Shown here: positions 8,147 through 15,748 of the stretch, in pieces
How positions within the stretch are numbered: position 1 is the first letter of the stretch
Layout of the letters: each line of letters begins with the position of its first letter
Source of the DNA: Clostridia bacterium
GTDB lineage: Bacteria; Bacillota_A; Clostridia; Christensenellales; Aristaeellaceae
Assembly: GCA_017509065.1 (NCBI GenBank)
Contig: JAFWQM010000064.1
Location: 1-57,300, forward strand
Direction of reading: 5' to 3'
DNA: 57,300 nt
The notes under the pieces: model-generated
The model's database searches: none
Told to the model about the DNA's origin: nothing
The model's input: the letters and a program-made list of their open reading frames with translations, nothing else
Program-made: the position numbers and the translations under genes

Positions 8147-8191
8147 GGCAAAGCCTTCAAGGGCCTGCCGGAGAGGTACTTTGGGAAGTGA
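8147..8191 (+). pseudogene. Second rubrerythrin tail remnant
   Basis: GKAFKGLPERYFGK followed by TGA, with no start codon: an upstream in-frame stop at 8132 excludes a longer frame. It shares an exact 18-base run (8172-8189) with 7855-7872. Decayed duplicate of the 3' end of the gene at 7743. Confidence 0.5.
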
Positions 8192-8218
8192 GAAACGCTT
8201 ATATTCCTTGACTTTTAG

Positions 8219-8251
8219 GGAACTGCTCTGCAAGGGGCAGTTCCTTTTTTT
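8219..8251 (+). terminator. Rho-independent terminator
   Basis: GGAACTGC (8219-8226) pairs with GCAGTTCC (8237-8244), then seven T. It follows the second rubrerythrin tail and probably belonged to that gene. Confidence 0.8.
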
Positions 8252-8270
8252 CGTGCATCTTACCCATCGG

Positions 8271-8346
8271 CTTGTACCATTCTTGTACTTTTCTCCTTCT
8301 GGCATCCTCCTAAATGCCTGAACTTGTACTTTTTTCATCTTGTACC
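8271..8346. repeat. Second cluster of TTGTAC boxes
   Basis: Four TTGTACY boxes at 8272, 8283, 8323 and 8340, arranged as two pairs, resembling the boxes upstream of the integrase 700 bases away. Possible other half of an attachment region. Confidence 0.35.
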
Positions 8347-8507
8347 ATTTGGCACTACCATTATACCATCACCAGCCATATTCAGCCCCTTCACTTGTCC
8401 ATTGATTTGCCTTGATCCAATATTCGATATTATAGATAAGGTGTAAATGCTTTTCGCAATAAAGCAACTTTATCAATAATATCATCCATGAGCAGCAAAG
8501 CCGAATG

Positions 8508-9332
8508 TCATTCATTGCGCAGCTTTTTTACGAAACGGTCCAACAGCCTGTTAACGGTCTCCGGCTCGTCCGCATTGGCGTTATGTCCGGCGCCTTTGAT
8601 CCATTCGATGGGGATGCCCGTTTTTTTGTGCCAGGCTTTATTGTAGCGGACAGTCGACCCTGCGCGGTCCTTTTCGCCGCAGATCAGCAGCGCCGGACAG
8701 GGAATCCGGTACGGCAGGTCCTTTTCCATCGCCTCCGCCAGCATCCTCATGCCATGGCCGGACAGCTTCGCGTACCGCTTTTGATCGCCGTCGTAAACCA
8801 GCATCATTTCCCGCATCAGCTTCCTTCCGTATGCGGACACCGCAACGCCCTCAGTGCCGGATTTCAGCAGTGCTTTCCACGGATAATAACGGTAAACCGG
8901 CTCCATCCTTTTCAGCAGGGCGATTTCCAATGCCGTTACGTATTGCCGCTGGAGCGGGGCGGAATCGATGGAAATGAAGCCTTTCAGCTCCTCCGGGAAC
9001 TGCTGGGCGTAGGCTTGGCCCACATATCCGCCCATGGACTGGCCGATGATGACCGGTTCCTGGAAGCCTTCCCGCTGCAATATTTCATCCAGCCACCTGG
9101 CTTTGTCCATCAAGTTAAACGTAAAATCAAACGGCCACGAGGCTGCGTGCCCCGGCGCGTCCCAGACAAACACAGGGTATTTTCCCTCAAAAAACGCAAT
9201 CTGTTTGTCAAACAATCTGTGATCCGCAGTCAGCCCCGGAAGAAATACCAATTGAAGATCGCCGCAGTCAGCGTTTTTGCTGATCCAGTAATGGATGTTC
9301 CCGCAGGGCGTTTGATAGACGCATTCCTTCAT
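8508..9332 (-). CDS. Alpha/beta hydrolase
   Basis: 274 residues from the ATG at 9332 (AAAGGAGG, 8 bases upstream). Typical serine-hydrolase order: oxyanion region LVFLPGLTADHRLF, nucleophile elbow GQSMGG (about 96-101), an acidic residue around LLICGEKDRAG, and catalytic His in GAGHNANAD (near 250). No signal peptide, so cytoplasmic. Substrate unknown. Last gene of a four-gene minus-strand run (11440 to 8508) and possibly a distant paralogue of the upstream hydrolase. Confidence 0.85.
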   Translation of the reverse strand: MKECVYQTPCGNIHYWISKNADCGDLQLVFLPGLTADHRLFDKQIAFFEGKYPVFVWDAPGHAASWPFDFTFNLMDKARWLDEILQREGFQEPVIIGQSMGGYVGQAYAQQFPEELKGFISIDSAPLQRQYVTALEIALLKRMEPVYRYYPWKALLKSGTEGVAVSAYGRKLMREMMLVYDGDQKRYAKLSGHGMRMLAEAMEKDLPYRIPCPALLICGEKDRAGSTVRYNKAWHKKTGIPIEWIKGAGHNANADEPETVNRLLDRFVKKLRNE

Positions 9333-9381
9333 GGAACCGCCTCCTTTCATGAAAGCCGGAAACAAATCAGCAGTCCGGTAT

Positions 9382-10179
9382 TTATTGATCGCAGAACGCA
9401 AAAACCCTGTCGTAAAAATCTTTTGCCTCCTCGAAAACGCCGTGTCCGAGCCCTTGATAAATATACAGTTCACTCTTTGCAATTCCCTTGTTCAATTCAT
9501 ACGGGGCCTCGTTTCCAACGGTATTGTCATCATCTCCGGCGATAATCAAGGTGGGGCAGCTGATCCTGGATAACGCGGAACGCGCGTCGAAATTCAGGAT
9601 CGCCGAGGCGTTTTTCAAAAAGCGGTCATAGCTCGAAGGCTTTGTAAACAGAGCCAACAAAGGGAAGAACCTTCTGTTTTTCCGAAGATAGTTTTCGGAG
9701 TACATCTTTTCTGCGGTATCCACCATCAGGGCCTTATGGTCTCTTCTGTTCGCCGTATCAATCCAGGCTGAGACTACCTCTTTTACAACGTCGTTCGCGT
9801 TCGGCGCCGTCACCGCGAGGATCAGTTTTTTCACTGCCTCCGGATGATCCGCGGCCATGTACTGAGCGATCATGCCTCCCTGGGATACGCCGAGCACATA
9901 CGCCTGTTCGATTCCAAGGCGCTTCATGGCCAGAACCTGATCATTCGCCATATTCCTGATGGTATATCCATCCGGCATTTTATCCTTCCTGCTGAACATA
10001 TACACGGTAAAGTCCTGAAAGAATTTCTTATAGGGCGGCGACAGAATCCACGCCTTCCCTTTTACCGTAGCCAGCCCGTCCGAAAGGCCCGGTAAAACAA
10101 CCAGTTTTTTACGGCCGCTGCCAAAGGAAACATAGTACATTTCCGTATTGTCTATTGATACGCAGCCATTCTTCCGCAT
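9382..10179 (-). CDS. Alpha/beta hydrolase
   Basis: 265 residues. Visible: LVVLPGLSDG oxyanion strand, nucleophile elbow GVSQGG (about 97-102), acidic residue in GDDDNTVG, catalytic His in GLGHGVFEE (near 246). Resembles the proline iminopeptidase/3-oxoadipate lactonase branch of the fold but the substrate cannot be read from sequence. The site GGGGAGGG lies 6 bases before the ATG. It is 49 bases from each neighbour in the same run. Confidence 0.85.
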   Translation of the reverse strand: MRKNGCVSIDNTEMYYVSFGSGRKKLVVLPGLSDGLATVKGKAWILSPPYKKFFQDFTVYMFSRKDKMPDGYTIRNMANDQVLAMKRLGIEQAYVLGVSQGGMIAQYMAADHPEAVKKLILAVTAPNANDVVKEVVSAWIDTANRRDHKALMVDTAEKMYSENYLRKNRRFFPLLALFTKPSSYDRFLKNASAILNFDARSALSRISCPTLIIAGDDDNTVGNEAPYELNKGIAKSELYIYQGLGHGVFEEAKDFYDRVFAFCDQ

Positions 10180-10228
10180 AGCTTTTCCCTCCCCAAAGCA
10201 TCAGACATTGGCAGACCGATGAAGCGGG

Positions 10229-10750
10229 TCAGCTTCTTTTATACGGCTTGCCCTTTGCATAAAACCTGAACAGCGGATCTCCGTTTTCTTCTGTACCGTA
10301 CTGCGTCATGCCGCCTTTTTCCATGGCGCGTTTGGAAGCGATGTTCTCTTTTGCGCATCCGCCGTGGATACTTTGCAGGGAAAAATCCTCCTCCGCCATC
10401 CTCAGCAGTTCTTTCACGCATTGCGTCCCGTACCCCTTGCCGCGGTATTCCTCGTCCAACAGTATAAAGATTTCAGGCTCCGCATGGTTCCTGCGGCCAT
10501 CCAGCCCGCACCATCCCATGATGGTTCGGGGATCAGCCGCGGCGCAGACCGCAAGGCACAGATGAAAGATACAGCCTTGCGCATTTCTTGCGTAATTTCC
10601 GCGCATGTAAGCAATGGCGTCTCGCGCTTCCGCTTCGGAAACCGGGAGATGATCCGAAGGCCACGTCCGGGCAACTTCGGACAGATCGTCTTCCGTAACA
10701 AAACGAAGAATCACTTGTTCTGAACCTGTTTCATTTATCAGCTTGCTCAA
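10229..10750 (-). CDS. GNAT family N-acetyltransferase (RimJ/RimL-like)
   Basis: 173 residues. LDEEYRGKGYGTQ is the acetyl-CoA pyrophosphate loop (R/QxxGxG/A), preceded by an acceptor strand ending EIFILL, and followed by the ENIASKRAMEKGG helix usual in RimJ/RimL-like enzymes. The start is taken at TTG (10750), with GGAGG 10 bases upstream; no usable ATG lies in the first 40 codons. It transfers acetyl to an unknown amine. Confidence 0.8.
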   Translation of the reverse strand: MSKLINETGSEQVILRFVTEDDLSEVARTWPSDHLPVSEAEARDAIAYMRGNYARNAQGCIFHLCLAVCAAADPRTIMGWCGLDGRRNHAEPEIFILLDEEYRGKGYGTQCVKELLRMAEEDFSLQSIHGGCAKENIASKRAMEKGGMTQYGTEENGDPLFRFYAKGKPYKRS

Positions 10751-10768
10751 TGCCGTTCTTCCTCCACT

Positions 10769-11440
10769 TTACCACACGAACGGAATTACCTTATACCGGA
10801 CCCGTTTCTTATATTCCGCATATCCGTCCAGGCCGTTTTCCAGCACCTGCTCCTCGTTGCGGATACGCTTAGCGATGATGGGGATATAGAGCAGCGTGAC
10901 CGCAAAGGAAATAACGGAGCCGAGCACCAGCGGCATCGACAGGAACAGAAACAGCGTGGTCATGTACATCGGGTGGCGAACGACGCCGTACAGCCCGGTG
11001 TCGATAACCTTTTGATTCTCCTGCACTTCGATCGTCCGGGACAGCCAGACGTTTTCCCGCAGCACCTCGGCATACAGCGCATAGGCGGCCAGGAAAACAG
11101 CCGCGCTCGCCCAGGAAACCCACGCCGGCAGCACGATCCAGCGGAAACGAAAGTTCAGCCCCGCTAAAACGAACGCCGCAAAAAACATCATACCGCTGAG
11201 GACGATCACTCCTTTTTGCTCAGTTTCCTTTTCTTTCGCGTTCAGCCTTTTCCGCAGCAGCTCCGGGGACGATCGCATCATGATCAGCCCGGCAGCAAAC
11301 ATCGGAACGAAGAGTATCCCGATCAGCAACCATGCTTGCCAGAACAAAAACGTTCCCGCCGGCAGGAACAGCAGCAGACCCACCACCAGCAGCCCGCCGA
11401 AAAACTTGATCATCGCCTGTGAAAACAATTTGGGATCCAT
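10769..11440 (-). CDS. Isoprenylcysteine methyltransferase-like membrane protein
   Basis: 223 residues, about five membrane helices. The C-terminal part carries GLYGVVRHPMYMTTL (about 148-162) and a late RIRNEEQVLE...YAEYKKRVRYKVIP, the signature of the ICMT/PEMT/NnrU group, where RHP and the following Glu bind S-adenosylmethionine and acceptor. Bacterial members methylate unknown lipids or proteins. Strong AAAGGAGG site. First gene of the run that continues with the acetyltransferase and two hydrolases. Confidence 0.82.
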   Translation of the reverse strand: MDPKLFSQAMIKFFGGLLVVGLLLFLPAGTFLFWQAWLLIGILFVPMFAAGLIMMRSSPELLRKRLNAKEKETEQKGVIVLSGMMFFAAFVLAGLNFRFRWIVLPAWVSWASAAVFLAAYALYAEVLRENVWLSRTIEVQENQKVIDTGLYGVVRHPMYMTTLFLFLSMPLVLGSVISFAVTLLYIPIIAKRIRNEEQVLENGLDGYAEYKKRVRYKVIPFVW

Positions 11441-11488
11441 GCTATGCCTCCTTTAGCAACTGCTCAAAGCTTCCCACAAAGCGAAACC

Positions 11489-11510
11489 GCCATGTCTCCC
11501 GGCATGGCGA
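11489..11510 (-). terminator. Hairpin after the NYN/LOTUS gene
   Basis: CGCCATG and CATGGCG arms around CTCCCGG, just downstream of the stop at 11518 on the minus strand, with a weak T-rich tail. Confidence 0.45.
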
Positions 11511-11517
11511 TCATTGC

Positions 11518-12510
11518 TTACAGCATCTTGATGAGCATATTCTTCTGTTCGTCCAGTTCGAGGGCCAGCAGCCTATCCCTTTCCATCTGCTTGAGCACGT
11601 CGGAAAAGCGCTTGAAGCCGATGCCGCGCTCGGAATAATCGGGATAGGCGGCCTGAATATCGGCTTTCAGAATGGAAGGGTTGATGCGCTCGAAGCCGTC
11701 GTCCCTGTAATGCTGGAGCTGCTCGGTGAAAGCGGCGCGCCAATTGTCGGCGGTCAGCTTCTTCGCTGTGTTTTCCTCCGGCGCATCGGCGTTCAGGGAC
11801 ACCAGCACGTTGTAATTGTCGTTCTTCACCCGGATGGTGCCGAACTTCGCGGCAAGCTTGTTCAAAAGCTTGCCGAACGACGCGCAGCCGAAGGACTTTT
11901 CGTTGAAGTCCGGCCGCAGACGGAGCAGCACGCCCTTCATTTCGCTGGCGTACATTTCGTCCTCGTCGGTCTGCTCGCTGAGGATGCCCTCCAAGAGCTT
12001 ATTGAGGCCCGCGTCATCCAAGGGCTCGTCCTTGGATTGCGCCTTGCGGCTCCGCTTGTCCCGGCTGACGGAGGAAACAGTTTCCAAAAATTGGAACTCA
12101 TTGCAGGCGTTGATAAAAATGCTGCTGGCAACCTCGCTTCGGCTGATGCCGAGGACGAATTTGCCCATGCTCTTTAACCGGCCCACCAGCGGCGTGTAAT
12201 CGCTGTCGCCGGACACGATGCAGAAGGAGTCGATCAGCGGGTTGGTGTAGGCCACCTCCAGCGCGTCAATCACCAGCATAATGTCCGCGTTGTTCTTCTG
12301 CGCGAAGCCGTACCGGATGGACGGCACCACGGTAAACGTGTTGGACAAAAGCACCTCTTTCAGGTCGCTGAACCGGTCCGTGTAGCCGTACACCTTGCCC
12401 AGCAGAATGTCTCCGCGGATCTTGACCTTGTCCAATATATTGTTCAGCGTGGCCGCCTTGGCCCCGCAGTTTTCCAAATCAACAAATAACGCGAAACGGG
12501 ATGTGCTCAA
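11518..12510 (-). CDS. NYN-domain protein with two LOTUS/OST-HTH domains
   Basis: 330 residues starting at TTG 12510; AAAGGAGG is 10 bases upstream and the frame before it has no site. The NYN (LabA/MARF1-like PIN nuclease) domain spans about 1-150: FVDLENC (9-15), DIMLVIDALE and SGDSDYTPL hold the acidic metal ligands. Two OST-HTH/LOTUS-type RNA-binding domains follow (about 190-260 and 268-330, the second with FKRFSDVLKQMERD). Such proteins are taken to cleave or bind RNA. Alone in its transcription unit. A PIN-fold RNase specificity is inferred from family only. Confidence 0.85.
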   Translation of the reverse strand: MSTSRFALFVDLENCGAKAATLNNILDKVKIRGDILLGKVYGYTDRFSDLKEVLLSNTFTVVPSIRYGFAQKNNADIMLVIDALEVAYTNPLIDSFCIVSGDSDYTPLVGRLKSMGKFVLGISRSEVASSIFINACNEFQFLETVSSVSRDKRSRKAQSKDEPLDDAGLNKLLEGILSEQTDEDEMYASEMKGVLLRLRPDFNEKSFGCASFGKLLNKLAAKFGTIRVKNDNYNVLVSLNADAPEENTAKKLTADNWRAAFTEQLQHYRDDGFERINPSILKADIQAAYPDYSERGIGFKRFSDVLKQMERDRLLALELDEQKNMLIKML

Positions 12511-12572
12511 AAAAGAATAACCTCCTTTTGGTTTGTGGGGAACTTCAAGCCATTGTCTCCGCAACGAAATTT

Positions 12573-13592
12573 TCAGTCGTTTTCCCGTGGCTCTTCTGTC
12601 GGCTCTGCATCAGAGACTGGTCTTTCCGGCGCATTACAGTGAACACAGGGCAGCAGGTTACTATGTGTGCAGATTACATCAAAGGAAATCGGTGACAAAG
12701 GCCAATATTTTGAATTCACAGATGGGCATAAGCGGTCAGCATGATAATATCTGCCGCCTTGCGGATTATAATAAACATAGACAGTTTCATCTTCTTTCTC
12801 GGGTTCTTCCGGTTCAGGGAAAGAAGATTGAATTGGTTTATGCTCATATTCCTCAGGGGCAAGACTGTGGAGGAAAGTAAGCAGCGCCTGGAAATCGAGC
12901 TTCGACAATTCCGTGTATGGCAGCATATCCTCATCAGGCACTCCTTTCTCCACGATCTTATCACTGCGGTGCCATATCGGGCTGCTTTCTGACTTAATCA
13001 TCTCATAAAACCTGTAAATCCAGCCTTCCTCCTTCATCGTCAGCAGATGATATGGGCAACGGCCGTCCGCTTCATCTTCAAAAGGAACGTCCTGCGCATT
13101 GCAGAGCATGAAGCCCTGCCCCGGCGTCCAGATGAATTCCAAAGAATCAGACCTCAGAAATATGCACCAGGCGTCATTGTCTGTCAAAGTGGTGTCTGTC
13201 AAAGAGATATACTTCTCCATTTGCAGCATGAAAAAAATATGCTCCGGCTCTTCTTCCGAAGGAAAAGTCCATGATGATATTGTGGCATTGGTAATCATGG
13301 AAGCGGGTATGGTATCATTATACCCAACGATTCGCCAGCTTTCGTCCTGATTCCGTTCCAGCGCCGTCAATTGTATGATGTCCCCAGCCTGTGCAAGAAT
13401 CATCGTGGCTTCCGGCTCATCCTCATTCCAATACTCTTTACCAGCCAGCAAATTTTCCGTCTCCCTGCCAGCATCCTGCATAGCTTTCTTTTGTTCTGGC
13501 CGCAGTTCAAAATCCATATCCGCCAGGGCAACGCTGCACAGCGTTAGCATTAGTACCGCTATCAACGCAACAAGAAAAGCTCGTTTTGTCAT
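12573..13592 (-). CDS. Secreted protein with a C-terminal His/Cys cluster
   Basis: 339 residues from the ATG at 13592 (GGAGGAG 5 bases upstream). Signal peptide about 1-24 (KR, long hydrophobic core, SVALA-D). The body is acidic and rich in aromatic residues with no recognised fold. Near the C-terminus YYHADRLCPSV...CTHSNLLPCVHC gives one His and four Cys spaced like a small metal-binding knuckle; similar YHxxxxC...CxxC tails occur on other Clostridial secreted proteins. Function unknown. Confidence 0.6.
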   Translation of the reverse strand: MTKRAFLVALIAVLMLTLCSVALADMDFELRPEQKKAMQDAGRETENLLAGKEYWNEDEPEATMILAQAGDIIQLTALERNQDESWRIVGYNDTIPASMITNATISSWTFPSEEEPEHIFFMLQMEKYISLTDTTLTDNDAWCIFLRSDSLEFIWTPGQGFMLCNAQDVPFEDEADGRCPYHLLTMKEEGWIYRFYEMIKSESSPIWHRSDKIVEKGVPDEDMLPYTELSKLDFQALLTFLHSLAPEEYEHKPIQSSFPEPEEPEKEDETVYVYYNPQGGRYYHADRLCPSVNSKYWPLSPISFDVICTHSNLLPCVHCNAPERPVSDAEPTEEPREND

Positions 13593-13654
13593 GAACTCCT
13601 CCATTTCCTAAAATTCTGTCAACTATGTTTCCAAGATAATATACGTTTCCCCTT

Positions 13655-13772
13655 TATCGCCTTTCTCGGAAGGGGGTTCGGGGGAAACCGCTCTTTGGAA
13701 ACCTCATCCGGCGCATCGCGCCACCTTCCCCTGCGAGGGGAAGGCTTAGAGCGGTTTCCCCCGCAAAAACGC
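13655..13772. repeat. Palindromic element with a second element nested inside
   Basis: Outer arms GGGGGAAACCGCTCT (13680-13694) and AGAGCGGTTTCCCCC (13748-13762) are the same family as at 43446 and 52470. Between them, 13702-13747 matches the arm of the repeat at 24061-24343 (CCTCATCC...CACCTTCCCC...GGGGAAGGCTT). So one repeat has inserted into the loop of another. Confidence 0.7.
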
Positions 13773-13774
13773 TC

Positions 13775-14872
13775 TTATACGTTGAACCTGAACAGCGTCA
13801 CGTCGCCGTCCTGCATCACGTAGTCCTTGCCCTCGCTTCTCACCAGGCCCTTTTCCTTACAGGCGTTCATGCTGCCCAGCTGGTGCAGGGTTTCAAAGGG
13901 TACGATCTCGGCGCGGATGAAGCCGCGCTCAAAGTCGGTGTGGATTTTGCCCGCAGCCTGGGGGGCCTTGGTGCCTTTGGTGATGGTCCAGGCGCGGCAC
14001 TCGTCCTCGCCGGCGGTGAGGAAGGAGATGAGGCCCAGCAGGTGATAGCACTTCCGGATCAGCCTGTCCAGGCCGCTCTGGCCGATGCCCAATTCCTGCA
14101 AAAACTCTTCCTTTTCCTCCGGATCCATCTGGGCGATTTCTTCCTCGATGCGGGCGGAAATCACCAGCACCTCGGCCTGCTCTTCCTTCGCAATGGCCTT
14201 GACCTGCTTCACAAAGTCGATGCTGTCCTCGTCCTCGGCCACCAGATCCTCGGCGATGTTGGCGGCGTAAATCACGGGCTTGGTGGTCAGCAGGAACCAG
14301 CCCTTCACGATGTCCTTTTCCTCGTCGGTCAGGGGGCAGGTGCGGGCGGGCTTGCCCGCTTCCAGATGCTTTAATACCCGCGCGGCCAGGTCGGCTTCCT
14401 CGCCGTACTTCTTTTCGCCGGTCTTGATGAGCTTGCGGGCCTTGTCTTCCCGCTTGGCGACGGTTTCCATGTCGGCGAAAATCAGCTCTAAGTTGATGGT
14501 TTCGATGTCTCGGGCGGGGTTCACGCTGCCATCCACGTGGATGATGTTTTCATCCTCAAAGCAGCGCACCACATGCACGATGGCCTCGCACTCCCGGATG
14601 TGAGACAGGAACTTGTTGCCCAGGCCCTCGCCTTTGCTGGCGCCCTTCACCAGCCCGGCAATGTCCACGAACTCCACCGTGGCGGGCGTCACCTTCTTGG
14701 GATGGTACATTTCGGCCAGCGCGGTCACCCGGCTGTCCGGCACCGCCACGATGCCCGCGTTGGGCTCGATGGTGCAGAAAGGATAGTTGGCCGCCTGCGC
14801 CCCCGCGCCGGTGATGGCGTTGAATAAAGTGCTTTTTCCCACGTTCGGCAGCCCGACCACGCCCAGTTTCAT
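13775..14872 (-). CDS. ychF: YchF/Ola1 ribosome-associated ATPase
   Basis: 365 residues, the full family length. Walker A GLPNVGKS (7-14), the Obg-family DIAGLVKGASKGEGLGNKF switch region (about 70-88), the NIAED in place of the usual NKxD that gives ATP preference, and a C-terminal TGS domain ending VMQDGDVTLFRFNV. Cytoplasmic P-loop NTPase that binds ribosomes and is linked to oxidative stress. Start supported by AAAGGGGA. Monocistronic on the minus strand. Confidence 0.96.
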   Translation of the reverse strand: MKLGVVGLPNVGKSTLFNAITGAGAQAANYPFCTIEPNAGIVAVPDSRVTALAEMYHPKKVTPATVEFVDIAGLVKGASKGEGLGNKFLSHIRECEAIVHVVRCFEDENIIHVDGSVNPARDIETINLELIFADMETVAKREDKARKLIKTGEKKYGEEADLAARVLKHLEAGKPARTCPLTDEEKDIVKGWFLLTTKPVIYAANIAEDLVAEDEDSIDFVKQVKAIAKEEQAEVLVISARIEEEIAQMDPEEKEEFLQELGIGQSGLDRLIRKCYHLLGLISFLTAGEDECRAWTITKGTKAPQAAGKIHTDFERGFIRAEIVPFETLHQLGSMNACKEKGLVRSEGKDYVMQDGDVTLFRFNV

Positions 14873-14990
14873 AATAAAATCCCCTTTGCTTCTTACTTTT
14901 TCCAGCGCTTTTCAGCATCCCTATTATACGCTATCCCGCCGCTGTTTGCAAGTGCCCGCACATTTTGGGGTGAATTATACCACAGGTTTC

Positions 14991-15019
14991 TTTACATTTC
15001 ACCGCAGTTATGTTATGAT
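14991..15019 (+). promoter_or_regulatory. Strong promoter before the 44-residue ORF
   Basis: TTTACA (14991-14996), 17-base spacer, TATGAT (15014-15019) with TGn extension, 44 bases upstream of the ATG at 15064. Confidence 0.65.
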
Positions 15020-15063
15020 ACGTGCGTACCAGGGAATGAAAAAACTGTGAAGGAGGAATTCAG

Positions 15064-15198
15064 ATGGTACGCAACGTCGGCATGAAGCATTACGAAAACC
15101 TCGAATTTCTGCTGTGCGGTTTGGAACAGGAGCTGCGCGCTTCTTTGCATTGCCCTGAAAAGACAAGAAAAAGAGACCTTACGAATCTTCCGCAATGA
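15064..15198 (+). CDS. 44-residue small protein, unknown
   Basis: Starts with AAGGAGG exactly 7 bases before ATG and has a near-consensus promoter and a downstream terminator of its own, so it is very likely expressed. The sequence is soluble and charged, with NLEFLLCGLEQEL as a probable amphipathic helix and a basic tail (KTRKRD). No family recognised; could also be a leader or an sRNA with a reading frame. Confidence 0.5.
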   Translation: MVRNVGMKHYENLEFLLCGLEQELRASLHCPEKTRKRDLTNLPQ

Positions 15199-15219
15199 AT
15201 GCGAAGGATAAAATAAAAA

Positions 15220-15257
15220 GGCCGCTTGTCTGATTTGGGCAGGCGGTCTTCTTCTTT
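15220..15257. terminator. Terminator after the small ORF
   Basis: GGCCGCTTGTC pairs with GGCAGGCGGTC (three G-U pairs), followed by a T-rich tract on plus; an A-rich flank gives T on minus as well. Confidence 0.65.
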
Positions 15258-15289
15258 GTCTTCAGCAGTTGATTTGAGGAGGGTCTTCA

Positions 15290-15535
15290 ATGGGTACATT
15301 GCCTTGTATAGATATGCGGGCTACCGGCAGCAACATCGTTAGGATGCGCCGGAGCATGGGCATGACGGTGCAGGATTTGCAGAACATCTTCGGTTTCTCC
15401 ACGCCCCAGGCCATCTACAAATGGCAGCGGGGCACCGCCATGCCGACATTGGATAACTTGGTGATATTGGCGTCGGTGTTCGGCACCACCATGGACGCGA
15501 TCGTCGTCCGGAATACGCCGCGCGCCGTTTCATAA
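15290..15535 (+). CDS. XRE-family HTH regulator
   Basis: 81 residues. The helix-turn-helix spans about 17-60: MGMTVQDLQNIFG then TPQAIYKWQRGTAMPTLDNL, a classical XRE fold with YKWQ in the recognition helix. Closely related in layout to the regulator at 27695 (same QDLQ/PQAIYKWQ pattern). Start has GGAGGG 6 bases upstream. A UUCG-capped hairpin (15541-15554) follows the stop and precedes tRNA-Glu. Target unknown. Confidence 0.82.
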   Translation: MGTLPCIDMRATGSNIVRMRRSMGMTVQDLQNIFGFSTPQAIYKWQRGTAMPTLDNLVILASVFGTTMDAIVVRNTPRAVS

Positions 15536-15559
15536 TTCTCAGCCCTTCGGGGCTGATAT

Positions 15560-15632
15560 GATCCCTTCGTCTAAACGGTCAGGACACCGCCCTTTCAAGG
15601 CGATAATGCGGGTTCGAGTCCCGCAGGGGTTG
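15560..15632 (+). tRNA. tRNA-Glu (UUC)
   Basis: Cloverleaf: acceptor GATCCCT/AGGGGTT (two G-U pairs), D stem GTC/GAC, anticodon loop CTTTCAA with anticodon TTC, T arm GCGGG-TTCGAGT-CCCGC. Discriminator G. No encoded CCA. One mismatch in the anticodon stem (CCGCC/GGCGA). Confidence 0.85.
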
Positions 15633-15639
15633 TTTCTTT

Positions 15640-15713
15640 GCGCAGGTGATGCAATTGGCAGACATACCAGCTTCAGAGCCTGGGTTCTGCGGGTTCAAGT
15701 CCCGCCCTGCGCA
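15640..15713 (+). tRNA. tRNA-Leu(CAG)-like gene without a variable arm
   Basis: Acceptor GCGCAGG/CCTGCGC pairs perfectly, the T arm GCGGG-TTCAAGT-CCCGC is perfect, and the D region (AATTGGCAGAC) is Leu-type. The anticodon loop TTCAGAG gives CAG, with a C-C mismatch closing the stem. The long class II variable arm expected of tRNA-Leu is absent; only GTTCT remains. It begins 8 bases after tRNA-Glu and is followed by TTTTTT. Could be a decayed gene, an unusual functional tRNA, or of another identity. Confidence 0.6.
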
Positions 15714-15748
15714 TTTTTTCTGGCTTTCTTCTGCAATTGTCAAAAAAC

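Noticed and set aside
8455..8507. Terminator for the hydrolase operon
   Set aside because: No stable stem followed by a T-run could be found on the minus strand.
8505..9545. Long plus-strand open frame opposite the alpha/beta hydrolases
   Set aside because: GC-rich antisense shadow; His/Arg/Pro-rich composition, no family motif, and the minus strand carries two clear hydrolases with ribosome binding sites.
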